DNA of 64,000 nt from Tipula vernalis (lineage: Eukaryota; Arthropoda; Insecta; Diptera; Tipulidae). A model generated the notes under the pieces. The model was not told the DNA's origin. It did not search any database and saw only the letters and a program-made list of their open reading frames with translations. Position 1 is the first letter of the stretch. The number at the start of each line of letters is the position of its first letter. Below, piece by piece: positions 10,696-20,780 of the stretch. Location: NCBI GenBank assembly GCA_958295665.1, contig OY282558.1, positions 64,406,789-64,470,788 of the forward strand. The letters are read 5' to 3'. The position numbers and the translations under genes were made by a program.

Positions 10696-10790
10696 GGTTA
10701 AAGGTGATATATTCTGTGGATCACAATGGACCGTCACCTGTCTAAGTGTGCCTAAGTACACCTAATCTAAGTAGACTTCGTTCGTTGCTT

Positions 10791-12786
10791 CTTAAGAATC
10801 TTTCAGGAACAAGATAGTTTTTTTCAAATGCCAATAAAATTCAATTTTTTTATGCCATTCACCGGACCAAAGAACATTGTTTCGCCCAAATGGTTTGAAG
10901 CATCAGCAAATTTTGTTGCTTCTATTAGAAATTTCCTTTTGCCAGTTAATTTGAAATATACATTTTTGTCAATTGCATTGTAAATCAAATAAATCATCTA
11001 ATCGAACCGTTTCCGAAATCTATGTTCGGTCTGCCATCCGTCTAGCATAATTTTAAGTAAACACTGGCACAAACCTGCTTAGAGTAAACTTTGATTTAAT
11101 TGGTGGATAAGTTCAATCGAGATTTCAGTTCCACTGTAGCAAAATTATTCGCGGGCTTGCCTACTTTTAGTTTAACGAACAACGCTGTTAAGGCTGCTTA
11201 TTTTTATTGGTTAGTGTAATTGTGATAGAATTTCGGATACTATAAATTAATGCAACAGAAATACTACTACGCACGTGTTTCCGCCATATTTGTCGTGCTA
11301 ATCCACTTAAATCATTATTAAACCTTTACAATAAATAAATAAGGAAAGAATTCACAGTTGTTTGATGGTTTTCCAATCATATACAATTTCCCTGCCAGAA
11401 TATGGTTTGGCGCATGATATTGAGAAAAAACAAGACAATAACACAAAAAACCACAAAAAATTATGATACGGGAGATCAATGGAAGTTCCAGCTACAAATG
11501 TACATAACATACAAAGCACATTAAATTTTTAAATTATATACATTCGACAATATCATGAAAATTACTTTTGTTAGAAATTTTCAATATTTATACATTTGTT
11601 ATTGTTTTGATAACAAAAGATATTCAAATAATGAAAAAAAAGTACTGTAGCGCATAATATAATCAATAAAAGAGGATATAAATAATTGAGGTACATAAAC
11701 ACTTAATAGTGCAGACTTTTGGTACATAAGGTCAACGAAAGAGTAGAACAGGAAAACCACCTTGCACAATGCTGGATACAGTTACGTATATACGCATAAA
11801 ATCAGAATTCCATCTGGTGGTGGAACAAAATTATTTATAAAACAAACCACGATTCAATTAATTTCCATATAATTAATTTCAACCATTCAAATCCCTCATT
11901 AATGGTAATAGTCCATTGTATTGGGGTATTTTCCACGCTCTCTATATGTTCGAATTTATATATAACAGAGACAATTTAGGTAATTATTGTGTAACAACTA
12001 AAAATAATTATTTCTGTTAAATTATCGCTCTTTTGAACTATAAAAGAAAAAATTTAATTTAGCTTATTAGTTTCCAAACATTTTGTTATCATTAACGAAA
12101 ATAGTTGTTGTAACCGAGTCTCGAGATATGTTTTCATATTTTTAAATTGGTTAAATCGAGTTTATTTTCAAAAAAACAAAAAAATCATGTTTCACACCTT
12201 GACCAAAATAATTGGATACGAATTAACGAATTCATATGGCAATACAACATAATTTCAGCATAATATTTTGGAATTTTTGTGAGTTATTTAGAGGTTTATA
12301 AGTCCAGAAACAATAAATCGGTATAACAGTTAAGCTAGTGGTTAGAGAAGACAGTTGGTCTGGGAAGCGCAGTTAGCAATCTAGGAAGACTTTCTTTCTT
12401 CCCAATCAAAATAAAAAATTTAAAATAGTTGTATGTCAGCGGTTGTACAAACGTATGACGGAAAAATAAATCCTAAGCACAACTTTAATTGAATTTTATA
12501 CAACTAATAATTTCGAGTTAACTACGATTTCAATCAAATGTGTCTTATTTAACCATGGTTTCACATCAAGAAGAGGCACCAAACAATTTATGATCTCTAA
12601 TCCTGGCCAAATTACTTCAGTATAGATAGATTCATTATGAGAGCTATGTCGTGCTAAGTTGTTTTTGTCTCGGTGCCGAGACAAGAAAGAGTTATGGCAA
12701 TGAGAAAACAGATCTGTTAAATGGATTAAAATAGAAGTGACAAAGTTTTAGGACGAAACCCCATGGTAACTTCAGTTAAACAATAT
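10791..12786. other. Intergenic, no gene seen
   Basis: AT-rich, with short frames only and no recognised domain, RNA or repeat family. It ends at the TSD of BEL/Pao element 1. Confidence 0.4.
12782..12786. repeat. Left 5-bp TSD of BEL/Pao element 1
   Basis: AATAT, repeated at 18648-18652. Five base pairs is the usual BEL/Pao target duplication. Confidence 0.85.
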
Positions 12787-13030
12787 TGTTAAGATTTTTA
12801 CTAATGTGGACTGTATAGAGAAACAACTTAAATTTTGTTTTTATTGTACATTTTATTTTATACTAAATTTCGAGCACAATGCCAATAAAACACAACCATG
12901 TGTGACAGCAACACAAACCCAACTAACTAAATTTTCATTATTAACGAGAATTGCCACATGAACAAAATTATTTACTAGTGACATCTATCTGTGCATATAA
13001 AACTTAAAAATTTACATTTAATTCTTAACA
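12787..13030 (-). repeat. 3' LTR of BEL/Pao element 1
   Basis: Starts TGTTAAG and ends CTTAACA, a perfect 7-bp terminal inversion; 244 bp. A purine-rich tract (GGCGGTGAGGA on the minus strand, 13031-13041) abuts it and is the likely plus-strand primer. Confidence 0.95.
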
Positions 13031-13168
13031 TCCTCACCGCCTTGGAATGTCATAAGGATTCCAATTATAATAATTCAAAATAAAACCAGTATTACAATGA
13101 TTCTAGTAACAAATAAATTGAGTAATTAAACGTTAAACAAAACACAAACTATCAGTTATGTATTAAAT

Positions 13169-13771
13169 TCATTGATGATTATCTTCCTTGTCTAACGGCA
13201 ACAAAGCCAGTTTTGAAATGCCCCTTTTTAATTCTCCGGATCTTGCCCGAATTGTAGCACACCTCACGAGCCCATCAGATCCAACGCTAACATCTGTTAC
13301 TCTTCCGATCATCCAGTGTGTACTTGGTAAGTTATCATCCAATACAAGCACCATATCATCAACCCGCAAATTCTGTCTTGGCAACTTGTTTTTATTTCTT
13401 TGCTGTAAACCCAATATGTATTCCTGGTTAAATCTTTTCCAAAAATGTTGTACACATTGTGTCATCAGTTTCCACTGCGTTAATCGATTACTTGACATTG
13501 TCGTCACATCAAGTTACACCACTGAATTTATAGCCGTTCCGATCAAGAAATGACCTGGGGTCAATGGTTCCAAATCGTCAGGATCAGATGAAACAGGTGA
13601 CAGAGGTCTGGAGTTCATTATACCCTCTATCTCAGCCACCATCGTATACATTGATTCCAAGGTTAACACCCTATTGGTGGTTTTAATGTTTTCACTCCTG
13701 ACTCCCATAGTCCTCCAAAATATGGAGTTCGAGGTGGTATAAATTGCCATCTCATCTCTTTTCCAGCACAA
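13169..13771 (-). pseudogene. BEL/Pao 1 integrase C-terminus and DUF5641
   Basis: Two adjacent frames. The upstream one (13514-13771) holds [20 protein letters not shown] and TPGHFLIG, the standard BEL linker after the integrase core. The downstream one (13169-13507) is the DUF5641 chromo-like region, with FWKRFNQEYILGLQQRNK, VDDMVLVLDDNLPSTHWMIG and RVTDVSVGSDG. An in-frame stop or shift near 13510 separates them. The domain is thought to help integrase choose or bind the target. It ends with a stop ~140 bp before the LTR. Confidence 0.85.
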
Positions 13772-14300
13772 AATCGTTCAATATCGCTACTAGATGTTTT
13801 TAAAACCTGAAACATTTCACTAAGCTTGTTATTGGCGCCAACAAAATTCGTTCCATTATCACTCCACAAATGAGCACTGTGACCTCTCCTACTAAAAAAT
13901 CGCTTCAGGCATGCGATAAAAGAATCAGATGTTGCATCTTCAACGATCTCTAAATGTACAGCTTTTACAGTACAGCAAATAAAAATGCATACATAGACCT
14001 TATGGTAGGTGTCCTTTCTTTGGTTTTTATATCTTATGGAAAAAGGTCCACAAAAGTCCACACCAGTATGATAAAATGGCCTGCATGATTCAATTCGATG
14101 TTGAGGTAATTCGCCTAACAATTGCAACTCGATAGCATGGTGTACACCTACGGATCACTTGCTTTGTGAAACTCGTACCATTAATAACCCAGTAACGATT
14201 GCGCATAGTTGCAACAGTTTGTTGTACACCACAGTGACCGTTTTCCAAATTTACAATCAGAGTTGAAAAATGATGGTGAGGTAAAATATATTGATGCTTC
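13663..14300 (-). pseudogene. BEL/Pao 1 integrase
   Basis: The zinc-binding module lies at about 14130-14290 (LENGHCGVQQ, then CTPC). The catalytic core follows at 13663-14127 with all three acidic residues: GVDFCGPF (first Asp), WSDNGTNF (second Asp) and [10 protein letters not shown] (Glu). Integrase joins the cDNA ends to host DNA. The core reads well, but the module is split by a frameshift from the zinc region and from DUF5641. Confidence 0.85.
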
Positions 14301-15475
14301 TTGTCAAACGAGAATGATGATTTAATGATTTTTTTAATAAATCCTCGTCTAAAAATGGGTTTAAACTCAATAATTTGCTTTTACGATCAACTACAGCATA
14401 ACATTCAATATGGCGAATCTCGTTATATAATTCCTCATGCTGTACCACTCTGATCAACCAATTCAAAGCATGGTTTGTTTCATCGACAGTAATTGAACCA
14501 CCAATACGCTTCTCACTGGATGTGCGGCAATTGTGAACAAATCGCCTACAATAAGAAACCACATTAATTAATTTTGTATATGAACTAAAACGAGTTATTT
14601 CCAAAACATCCCTGGTCTGAAGAGCGGGCACCATCGATGTAGTCTTGTGATTAATTTCAGGTACCTCAATTTTCCCGATTATATATTTTGGCCAAGGTTC
14701 TCCATCAGTTCCCAGAAAATTCGGACCATTGAACCAGTTGTTGTCATCCATCAATTCTAAAGGCATCGCACCTCTACTTAAAATATCAACAGGGTTGCGA
14801 TCACTTTCTACATAACGCCACTCCATTTGTGATGTTGTATTCTGAATTTCGGATACTCGATAAGCAACATAATCCTTCAACTTACAAGGCTGGATTTTAA
14901 GCCATTGTAAGACAATTATAGAATCAAACAACAACGTAACACTGTTCTGATTTAATTTCAACGCTTCGATAACCTTACTGACTGTTTGGGCCAATACCAA
15001 TGCTGCATTCAACTCTAATCGTGCTATTGTTTGCACTTTTAATGGTGCAACTCTCGATTTACTGCAAATTAATTTTGCACTAATATTTCCTGACTCATCA
15101 ATGCATCAGCGAATCCATGGATTTCCATTTTTATAAAACAGGGTATTAGAATACATCTATCAAAGCTCAGCCTATTTAGAGTCGGCAATTCATCACAAAA
15201 CTGGTTCCATAATTTCTGTAATTCTTCTGGCACCTGTTCATCCCAACTCAACTTTAAAATCCTTAACTTTAAGTCAAAATTTTTGCGCGTACAATGCAAG
15301 GTGCTATGAATCCTAATGGATCGAATAATCTCGCAATCGTAGCTAACACACCCCGTTTTGTTGTTACTATGTTGTCCAGGTTGACTGTATTCAAAAAACG
15401 AAACTGATCTTTTGTAGTATCCCAATGAACGCCCAGTGTCTTAATAGATTCACTTGTATCAGAACATTTTTCCAT
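14257..15475 (-). pseudogene. BEL/Pao 1 peptidase-A17 region and RNase H
   Basis: The first part (15269-15475) matches the 'peptidase A17' segment that follows RT in BEL elements: KTLGVHWDT then ATIARLFDPLGFIAP. A frameshifted middle part (15069-15425) includes LPTLNRLSFDRCI and the HGFADA block of RNase H. The last part (14257-15036) holds TIARLELNAALVLAQ, LLFDSIIVLQWL and SDRNPVDILSRG, the remaining RNase H blocks, and runs on toward the integrase N-terminus. At least two frame changes are needed to read it through. Confidence 0.8.
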
Positions 15476-15960
15476 ATCTTCGTCAGCTATATTTGCTAAG
15501 GATAATGTTCACCTTCATCGTTCGCCAATTGTTGTAGTACCTTTGTTGCTAAATAAGGAGCCGATGTAGTTCCGTAAGTCACCGTTTGCAAGGCAAATTC
15601 TTACAAGGGATCTGTTGGATATTTAGTGTGCTGATTACAGACATTCACCTGCCTATACATTTTTTGTATATCAGTTGTCATGGCATAAACAAATGACCTG
15701 AATCGCAATATAACCATACAAAGATCAGGCTACACCACTGGTCCTGCACATAACAAGTCATTCAACGATATCCCCGATGAAGTTTTTGCCGAAGCGACAA
15801 ACACGACACGAAGTTTGGTGCTTGACGAATCAGGTTTGAACACCGCGTGATATGGCATGAAATATTCCTCATTTGACCTTGTTTCAGCCCTTCTTGTTGA
15901 CACCTTCAAGTGTCCCATTTCACGATACTCCGTCATAAAATTTATGTACTTTGCTCAACT
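15476..15960 (-). pseudogene. BEL/Pao 1 reverse transcriptase lacking YVDD
   Basis: The N-terminal fingers (YFMPYHAVFKPDSSSTKLRV, ASAKTSSGISLNDLLCAGP) and palm start (TTDIQKMYRQVNV) are present, with an in-frame stop after GPVV and another near 15610. TVTYGTTSAPYLATK follows. Sequence then passes from …DEGEHYP straight to the A17 region. In element 2 the same interval contains EDFYVDDVLT and a further ~40 residues, so the catalytic Asp pair has been deleted here (junction ~15505). Confidence 0.85.
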
Positions 15961-16109
15961 TGGTTTCTAGATATTGAAACCTCCGCATTGCTGTATGTAA
16001 TGAATCCCCTAATTCACTTACCTTGTCCTTAATAGGCAACTCAACGCAGTAGTGACCATTACTATCTCGTGAATGAGATTTTCGAAAATGTTGCTCACAG
16101 TATTTTTCA

Positions 16110-17149
16110 TCACAGTTGATTTAAATTTTCGTCTTCTGAATATTCGTTATTATTGGTTAAGAAAAAGGCAGCACTTCCTTGCATACTAATCCTTCCACCA
16201 ATTACCCATCCAAACATCGTATTTCTTACTTTAGGCATAGTAGCCTCTACACGTAATTTTTCATTGAGCATTATTCGGTGAAATATTTCTGCTTCAAGTA
16301 GTAATCCTACCGAATCGGGTACATTAAATTTAGGATCCGCCAATTCTCTTTTGTCCAAAAATGCCCAATCATCAACATTGAAATATTTAATTGGTAAATT
16401 GTGTGCAATTGTAGGTATAACCATTCAATCAATATGTCTTTGGAATCATGTAATACGTGATTTAATAATTGTTTTTACGCGATGTTTAATATTCGCCTTC
16501 ATATTATTCAATCCGCTTACCGCAGCGTTAGTTTGTAGCTTAACCAAATTCAATTTTTCAGCCACGTCATTGGTAATAAAATTCTTCATAGATCCACTGT
16601 CCAACAGACGCATACAATGAAATCCACCAAACTGATCACAAATCAACACCTTTGCTGTTGATAGTACAACTTGACCCTCTTTGTAATAAGACATATGTGC
16701 AGTGACTGTACCACCACATGAATCAGTTGAACCACACAATTTGAATTTGAATTCACATTACTATTTTCTGGATCGTTCCTACTGCTATGTCGAAACCCAT
16801 TATTTGAATTATTTACACTCACAAAGTGTAACAATTGGTTATGCAGTCGATTACAAATTTTACTACAATTAAAAAATGAACATATATCTGCCCTGTGTGA
16901 TGACTTGAAACATTTTAAGCACAGATTGTTCAATTTTATGTGATTATATCGTTCTTGAGGTGTCATCTTCAAAAATATCGTGCACTTATGCAACAAATGC
17001 TGATTATTACACAACTTACATCTTGGTTTGGCATCAATCACAAAACTTTTGGAATTGGTAAACGAACTGTTTTTAAATTTGTTTTTATAACTACTTGCAC
17101 GCTGCGATTTTTCCAGAACTCTAATTCTCCTTCTTATGAATTCTCTCAA
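16110..17149 (-). pseudogene. BEL/Pao 1 zinc knuckles and aspartic protease
   Basis: Zinc-knuckle region at 16643-17149: CKLCNNQHLLHKC, CLKCFKSSHRADIC and a third CSKICNRLHNQLLH, the usual BEL trio. Protease at 16446-16739 with catalytic LLDSGSMKNFI, continuing into a frame at 16110-16424 (DVDD/ADPKF…VGLLLEAEIFH…FGWVIGG) typical of DUF1758. Frames change between the three parts. The catalytic Asp is intact. Confidence 0.85.
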
Positions 17150-17269
17150 ATTCGTCCAGCTTTGCCTTGTATTATGTTTGTTTTCGTATTCCCACAGTTT
17201 TTGGGACTAAACGTCTAGTTTTTTCTTGACTGTGTGTACTATAACTGCATCAGTTAAACATTCACCTAA

Positions 17270-18132
17270 TTATTCAAGCGATTTAATAAGAATTTGGCTT
17301 TGATCTAAAAGATGTTGCAACTCCACTGCCGATTCATCTTTCATTAATTTTAATCCGAAAAATTCATTCATTTGTATGTCAATTATATCCACATCATCGT
17401 TGAAACGAGTTAACAAACTATCACAAGCCAACTGAAACCCACGTTCGGAAAATTCAACACTTGATATAATTAATTTTGTTTTACCATCCAAGGGTAAAGA
17501 ACCAGATAAAAATATTTTTCTACGTCAGAAATTGACCCATTGTTGACAATCATTCGGTAAAACGAATCGGGAAACTTAGACCAATTTTTCCTATTCCCAT
17601 CAAATCTGGGCAATGGCACCTTTGGTAAATGAAAATTTGGTTTTTGCGTCCCATTATTACATATTTTTTCAGCACTTGCCATACTAACACGTTCACACTG
17701 TAATTTTCGACCATCACCATTCTCACTGACAATTTCACCTCTAAAACCACATACACGATCTGCAACTTCAACATTGGTTTGTTCATGATCAAACACTTCC
17801 AATTTTTGATCAACATGATCACCATTATTTGAATGATTTCCATCAGCTTGCTTGGAATTCAAATGTTTTCGATATCCAAAGCGTACCACCAAATACGAAT
17901 CGTAAAATTCCAAATTATCCATTTCATTTTCTTCTGCCTCCTTCTCATCGAACATATCTATGGCGACCTCCTTTAACCTTTCGTAAACCGAAAAATAATT
18001 TGTATATAATTTGTCAAACTTCTCGAACTTTTCTCTCAATCCATCGATAAACTTCTTATGCGATGCCAATGATACCTTAAAACCACGACGCTCCATTTTT
18101 AACTTTTTCATCACCGATTGAAGGTCTTCCAT
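17270..18132 (-). pseudogene. BEL/Pao 1 Gag (DUF1759-like)
   Basis: The ATG is at 18132, in the first frame (17470-18132). It starts MEDLQSVMKKLKMERRGFK, is rich in charged helix-forming residues, and contains LPKVPLPRFDGNRKNWSKF, a hallmark of BEL Gag. A frameshift near 17490 moves to a frame (17270-17491) with SVEFSERGFQLACDSLLTRF and LIKSLE, then a stop. The 3' half, with the zinc knuckles, is annotated separately. Confidence 0.8.
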
Positions 18133-18384
18133 TTTGAAATTCTATAATTAATTCCAAATTACGAAAACTATCAATCACTAGATTGATTAATGTTGATTCA
18201 CTCGATAATATTTTAATGTGATATCCCAAGGATAACACTCGATGACGACGATATTCCACGATTATTGTCACAAGTTTTATATTTTTGTATAATTTACCAT
18301 GAGGTTTGGTTGAACTATAACCACACTTTTTTATTATTTTTTATTTGTTTTTAACCAACCAACGATATCAATTTTAGCTTCTAT

Positions 18385-18401
18385 CCGGCTCGATCGGACC
18401 A
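18385..18401 (-). promoter_or_regulatory. Primer-binding site of BEL/Pao 1
   Basis: Minus strand TGGTCCGATCGAGCCGG starts two bases inside the 5' LTR. It begins TGG, as expected for pairing to a tRNA CCA end. I could not match it to a specific tRNA from memory. Confidence 0.65.
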
Positions 18402-18403
18402 AA

Positions 18404-18647
18404 TGTTAAGGTTTTTACTAATGTGGACTGTTTAGAGAAACAACTTAAATTTTGTTTTTGTTGTACATTTTATTTTATACTAAATTTCGAGCACAATGCC
18501 AATAAAACACAACCATGTGTGACAGCAACACAAACCCAACTAACTAAATCTTCATTATTAACGAGAATTGCCACATGAACAAAATTATTTACTAGTGACA
18601 TCTATCTGTGGATATAAAACTTAAAAATTTACATTTAATTCTTAACA
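18404..18647 (-). repeat. 5' LTR of BEL/Pao element 1
   Basis: 244 bp, TGTTAAG…CTTAACA, nearly identical to 12787-13030. The TSD copy AATAT follows at 18648-18652. Confidence 0.95.
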
Positions 18648-18652
18648 AATAT

Positions 18653-19170
18653 CCTAAAGATAGTGACTCGACTAGGACCAAATAAATTATGGAGCTTAAG
18701 AAGAAGGACTTAAGAAACCCCTTGCAGTTAACATCGTAAGATATCGATGCTTCGGAGAATTCATTATAGCATACAGCAGATGTCATTGACCAACTATGTG
18801 TGTATATCCGATTGTGTTGAATTTTGCTACATTTCACAGAATTTAGAAAAAAAAATAAAGAGGTTTAGGCTACGAAAGCCTCCGTGCGTTCCGGGCCGTA
18901 AGATCTATTGTGCTTAACTAAATTTAAGGGGTAGTCAACTTAAGCTTGGCCCCACAAAGAGGTATATCATATATGGCCTAGCTATCCTACAAAATTGGTT
19001 GGACATTTCGGTCAAACTGTTTTCTGACTGAAACAACTTTTTATTTGGACTGAAGTTCCTTTTTAAAGCAGTTTTGAAATGTTTTTGACTGGAATTCCCG
19101 GAACCCTTTCATATATACTCTTTCAAACAAATTTTACGTCAACAAGATGTAGGCTAATTGATTTTTTTTT
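18653..19170. other. Spacer with a possible LINE 3'-UTR scrap
   Basis: No coding signal. The minus strand of about 18846-18960 contains AGCACAATAGATCTT, followed by a GC-rich stretch ending in TTTATTTTTT. The same 15-mer occurs at 1369-1383 in the 3' UTR of the element at 683-1446, so this is probably a LINE/SINE 3' end in reverse orientation. Confidence 0.35.
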
Positions 19171-19300
19171 TGTTGTGATACGCACAAAGATTGTAACCAA
19201 AAGTGAAGTATATTTCATGTACATTAATAAAGGTCATATAATACGACTGTGTTATATAAAGGTTTGCTTATACTAAACATACATATTGAATAACTCAACA
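19171..19300 (-). repeat. 3' LTR of young Gypsy
   Basis: 130 bp, TGTTG…CAACA. The sequence AAAAGGAGAGGCA on the minus strand (19301-19313) immediately precedes it and fits a polypurine tract. Confidence 0.95.
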
Positions 19301-19328
19301 TGCCTCTCCTTTTGTTTTAATAAGAGAA

Positions 19329-20741
19329 TCAGAATGGTCCAACATAATTATCCAAGTACCTTGGCACTTTTCTCTTTCTCTGTGGTCTTTCTTGACGTGG
19401 TGTTGATTCTGTCTCAGCCGGTTGCTCCACGCTGGTCGATTGCGTTTCCTGCCCTTCCAATGTTGGAGATGTGTGATGATCAGTGGTAACTGGCATTGGC
19501 TGCACGTCCATAGAAGGTGGCGTCATATCTCGTTTCTGGTTCGTCTTGGTCGAAGGCACCGCTTCGTTTTGTATGTCCTGATGATGTTTGACTGATTCAT
19601 AAACTGGCCTTATGTACTGTCTGTTTCGAGTGTATTTCTTGCCATTAATTATGAGTTCATAATCACGTGTAGATACTTGTTTCGACACTTGACCCCTTAA
19701 ACATTTAGAATCATCCGGTTTCAATTTTACCATCACTTCGGAGCCAACTTCCAAATCACTTAACTGCTTACTATTCTTATCGTAGTCAGCTTTGCTTGAC
19801 GCTCTTCTTTGCATGATGTTCTCTGTAACATTCGCTGGTATTGAGGGTAACAAATTTTGGTCCATTCTAGGTAGACATGACCGTAGATTCCTCGACATTA
19901 ATCGCTGCGCGGGTGAATATCCAATTACATTAGGTGTGTTTCTATATTCCAACAATGCCTGCCATAGACATTGCCCGGAATCTTCACATTTTTTTATAAT
20001 TATTTTTACTATTTTCACTGTTGCTTCCGCCTTTCCGTTTCCTCTTGGATAATAAGGTGATGAATTTAGATATGTGAAGTTGTATGTTTCGGCAAATTCC
20101 AGGAACTTTTTATTGTTGAAATTGTGTGCACCATCAGTGACGACTTTTTTTGGAATGCCATAACGAGCGAAGTTTATTTTGCAGGCAAGAGTGACGTCAT
20201 CAGCTGTGGTTGTTTTCAAAAAATTGATTTCGAAGAAATCAGAATAGTGATCGACTGTAACTAATATGTTTCTTTTCATTCCTTTATAAATTGTTTCGCA
20301 GAAGTCCATCGATACTCGTTGAAAAGGATAAACTGGGATCTCTTGAGTCAACATGGGCAGTTTCTGTTGTGAGTCTCCGTGACTGGCACAAATTAAACAG
20401 TATTTTATTTTTTTCTTTATGTCAGCAGTTATTCCTGGCCAGAAAATTGTACGACGAGACTTTTCAATGCATGATTGTATCCCCGTGTGTCCAAGATGTA
20501 TAATATCGAGATATTTTTCTCGTAGCGAGTGCGGTATTACAAACCTGTCACCTTTTAGCAAGATACCAGATTTAACTAGAAGCTCTTTTTTCACTGATTG
20601 ATATATTCTTACATCGTTGTCGTTTATATTACTATTCCAATCATTGCATACTTCCGCTACCACTTTTTTTAGAACTGGATCATTTTGGGTTTCTTCTCGA
20701 ATTTCCCGTATTTGTTTGTCGTGAATTTCCTCGTTACTCAT
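19329..20741 (-). CDS. Gypsy integrase
   Basis: 470 codons from the first ATG after the stop that ends the RT frame; it is in the same frame as the upstream protease-RT ORF. Zinc module H82…H85…C115xxC118 (IHLGHTG; KYCLICA). Catalytic core D146 (VSMDFCET), D203 (VTDGAHNF) and E239 (GNGKAEATV), with 35 residues between the last two, as in D,D-35-E enzymes. The C-terminal part contains LEVGSEVMVKLKPDDSKCLRG, a GPY/F-like region, then a Thr/Pro/Gln-rich tail. It would normally be released from a Gag-Pol polyprotein, so alone it is unlikely to be translated as shown. The domain itself looks intact. Confidence 0.9.
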   Translation of the reverse strand: MSNEEIHDKQIREIREETQNDPVLKKVVAEVCNDWNSNINDNDVRIYQSVKKELLVKSGILLKGDRFVIPHSLREKYLDIIHLGHTGIQSCIEKSRRTIFWPGITADIKKKIKYCLICASHGDSQQKLPMLTQEIPVYPFQRVSMDFCETIYKGMKRNILVTVDHYSDFFEINFLKTTTADDVTLACKINFARYGIPKKVVTDGAHNFNNKKFLEFAETYNFTYLNSSPYYPRGNGKAEATVKIVKIIIKKCEDSGQCLWQALLEYRNTPNVIGYSPAQRLMSRNLRSCLPRMDQNLLPSIPANVTENIMQRRASSKADYDKNSKQLSDLEVGSEVMVKLKPDDSKCLRGQVSKQVSTRDYELIINGKKYTRNRQYIRPVYESVKHHQDIQNEAVPSTKTNQKRDMTPPSMDVQPMPVTTDHHTSPTLEGQETQSTSVEQPAETESTPRQERPQRKRKVPRYLDNYVGPF

Positions 20742-20780
20742 TGGGTTGATCTTCTCTACACTTCTCAGGAATTTGTTAAT

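Larger units (their letters stand above)
6945..10790 (+). mobile_element. LINE copy A (APE-RT-RNase H type), defective
   Basis: A GC-richer block carries a 5' leader, an ORF1 remnant, RT and RNase H, and a 3' UTR ending in CCTAA-like motifs (10751-10770). Its leader shares TCTGGCGACCTCCAG and GCGTATACGGATCTCTGCG with copy C. Its ORF2 is nearly identical to copy B, so A and B are one subfamily. Relative to B and C it has lost the ORF1 C-terminus and the whole endonuclease in one deletion (junction ~7960), about 140 bp of RT thumb (junction ~9525), and has several single-base frameshifts. It cannot mobilise itself. The clade is inferred as I/LOA-like from the APE-RT-RNase H order; a tree would be needed. 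Confidence 0.85.
12787..18647 (-). mobile_element. BEL/Pao LTR retrotransposon 1, full-length but defective
   Basis: Two 244-bp direct LTRs (TGTTAAG…CTTAACA) flank a single gag-pol set read on the minus strand, with a matching 5-bp TSD. Domain order is Gag (DUF1759-like), zinc knuckles, aspartic protease (DUF1758-like), RT, peptidase-A17 region, RNase H, integrase and DUF5641, which is diagnostic of BEL/Pao. The frame is broken in several places and the RT active-site segment is deleted. The LTRs differ by only a few substitutions by eye (for example AAGATT/AAGGTT, CTGTATAG/CTGTTTAG, CTGTGCAT/CTGTGGAT), so the insertion is not ancient. Confidence 0.95.
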
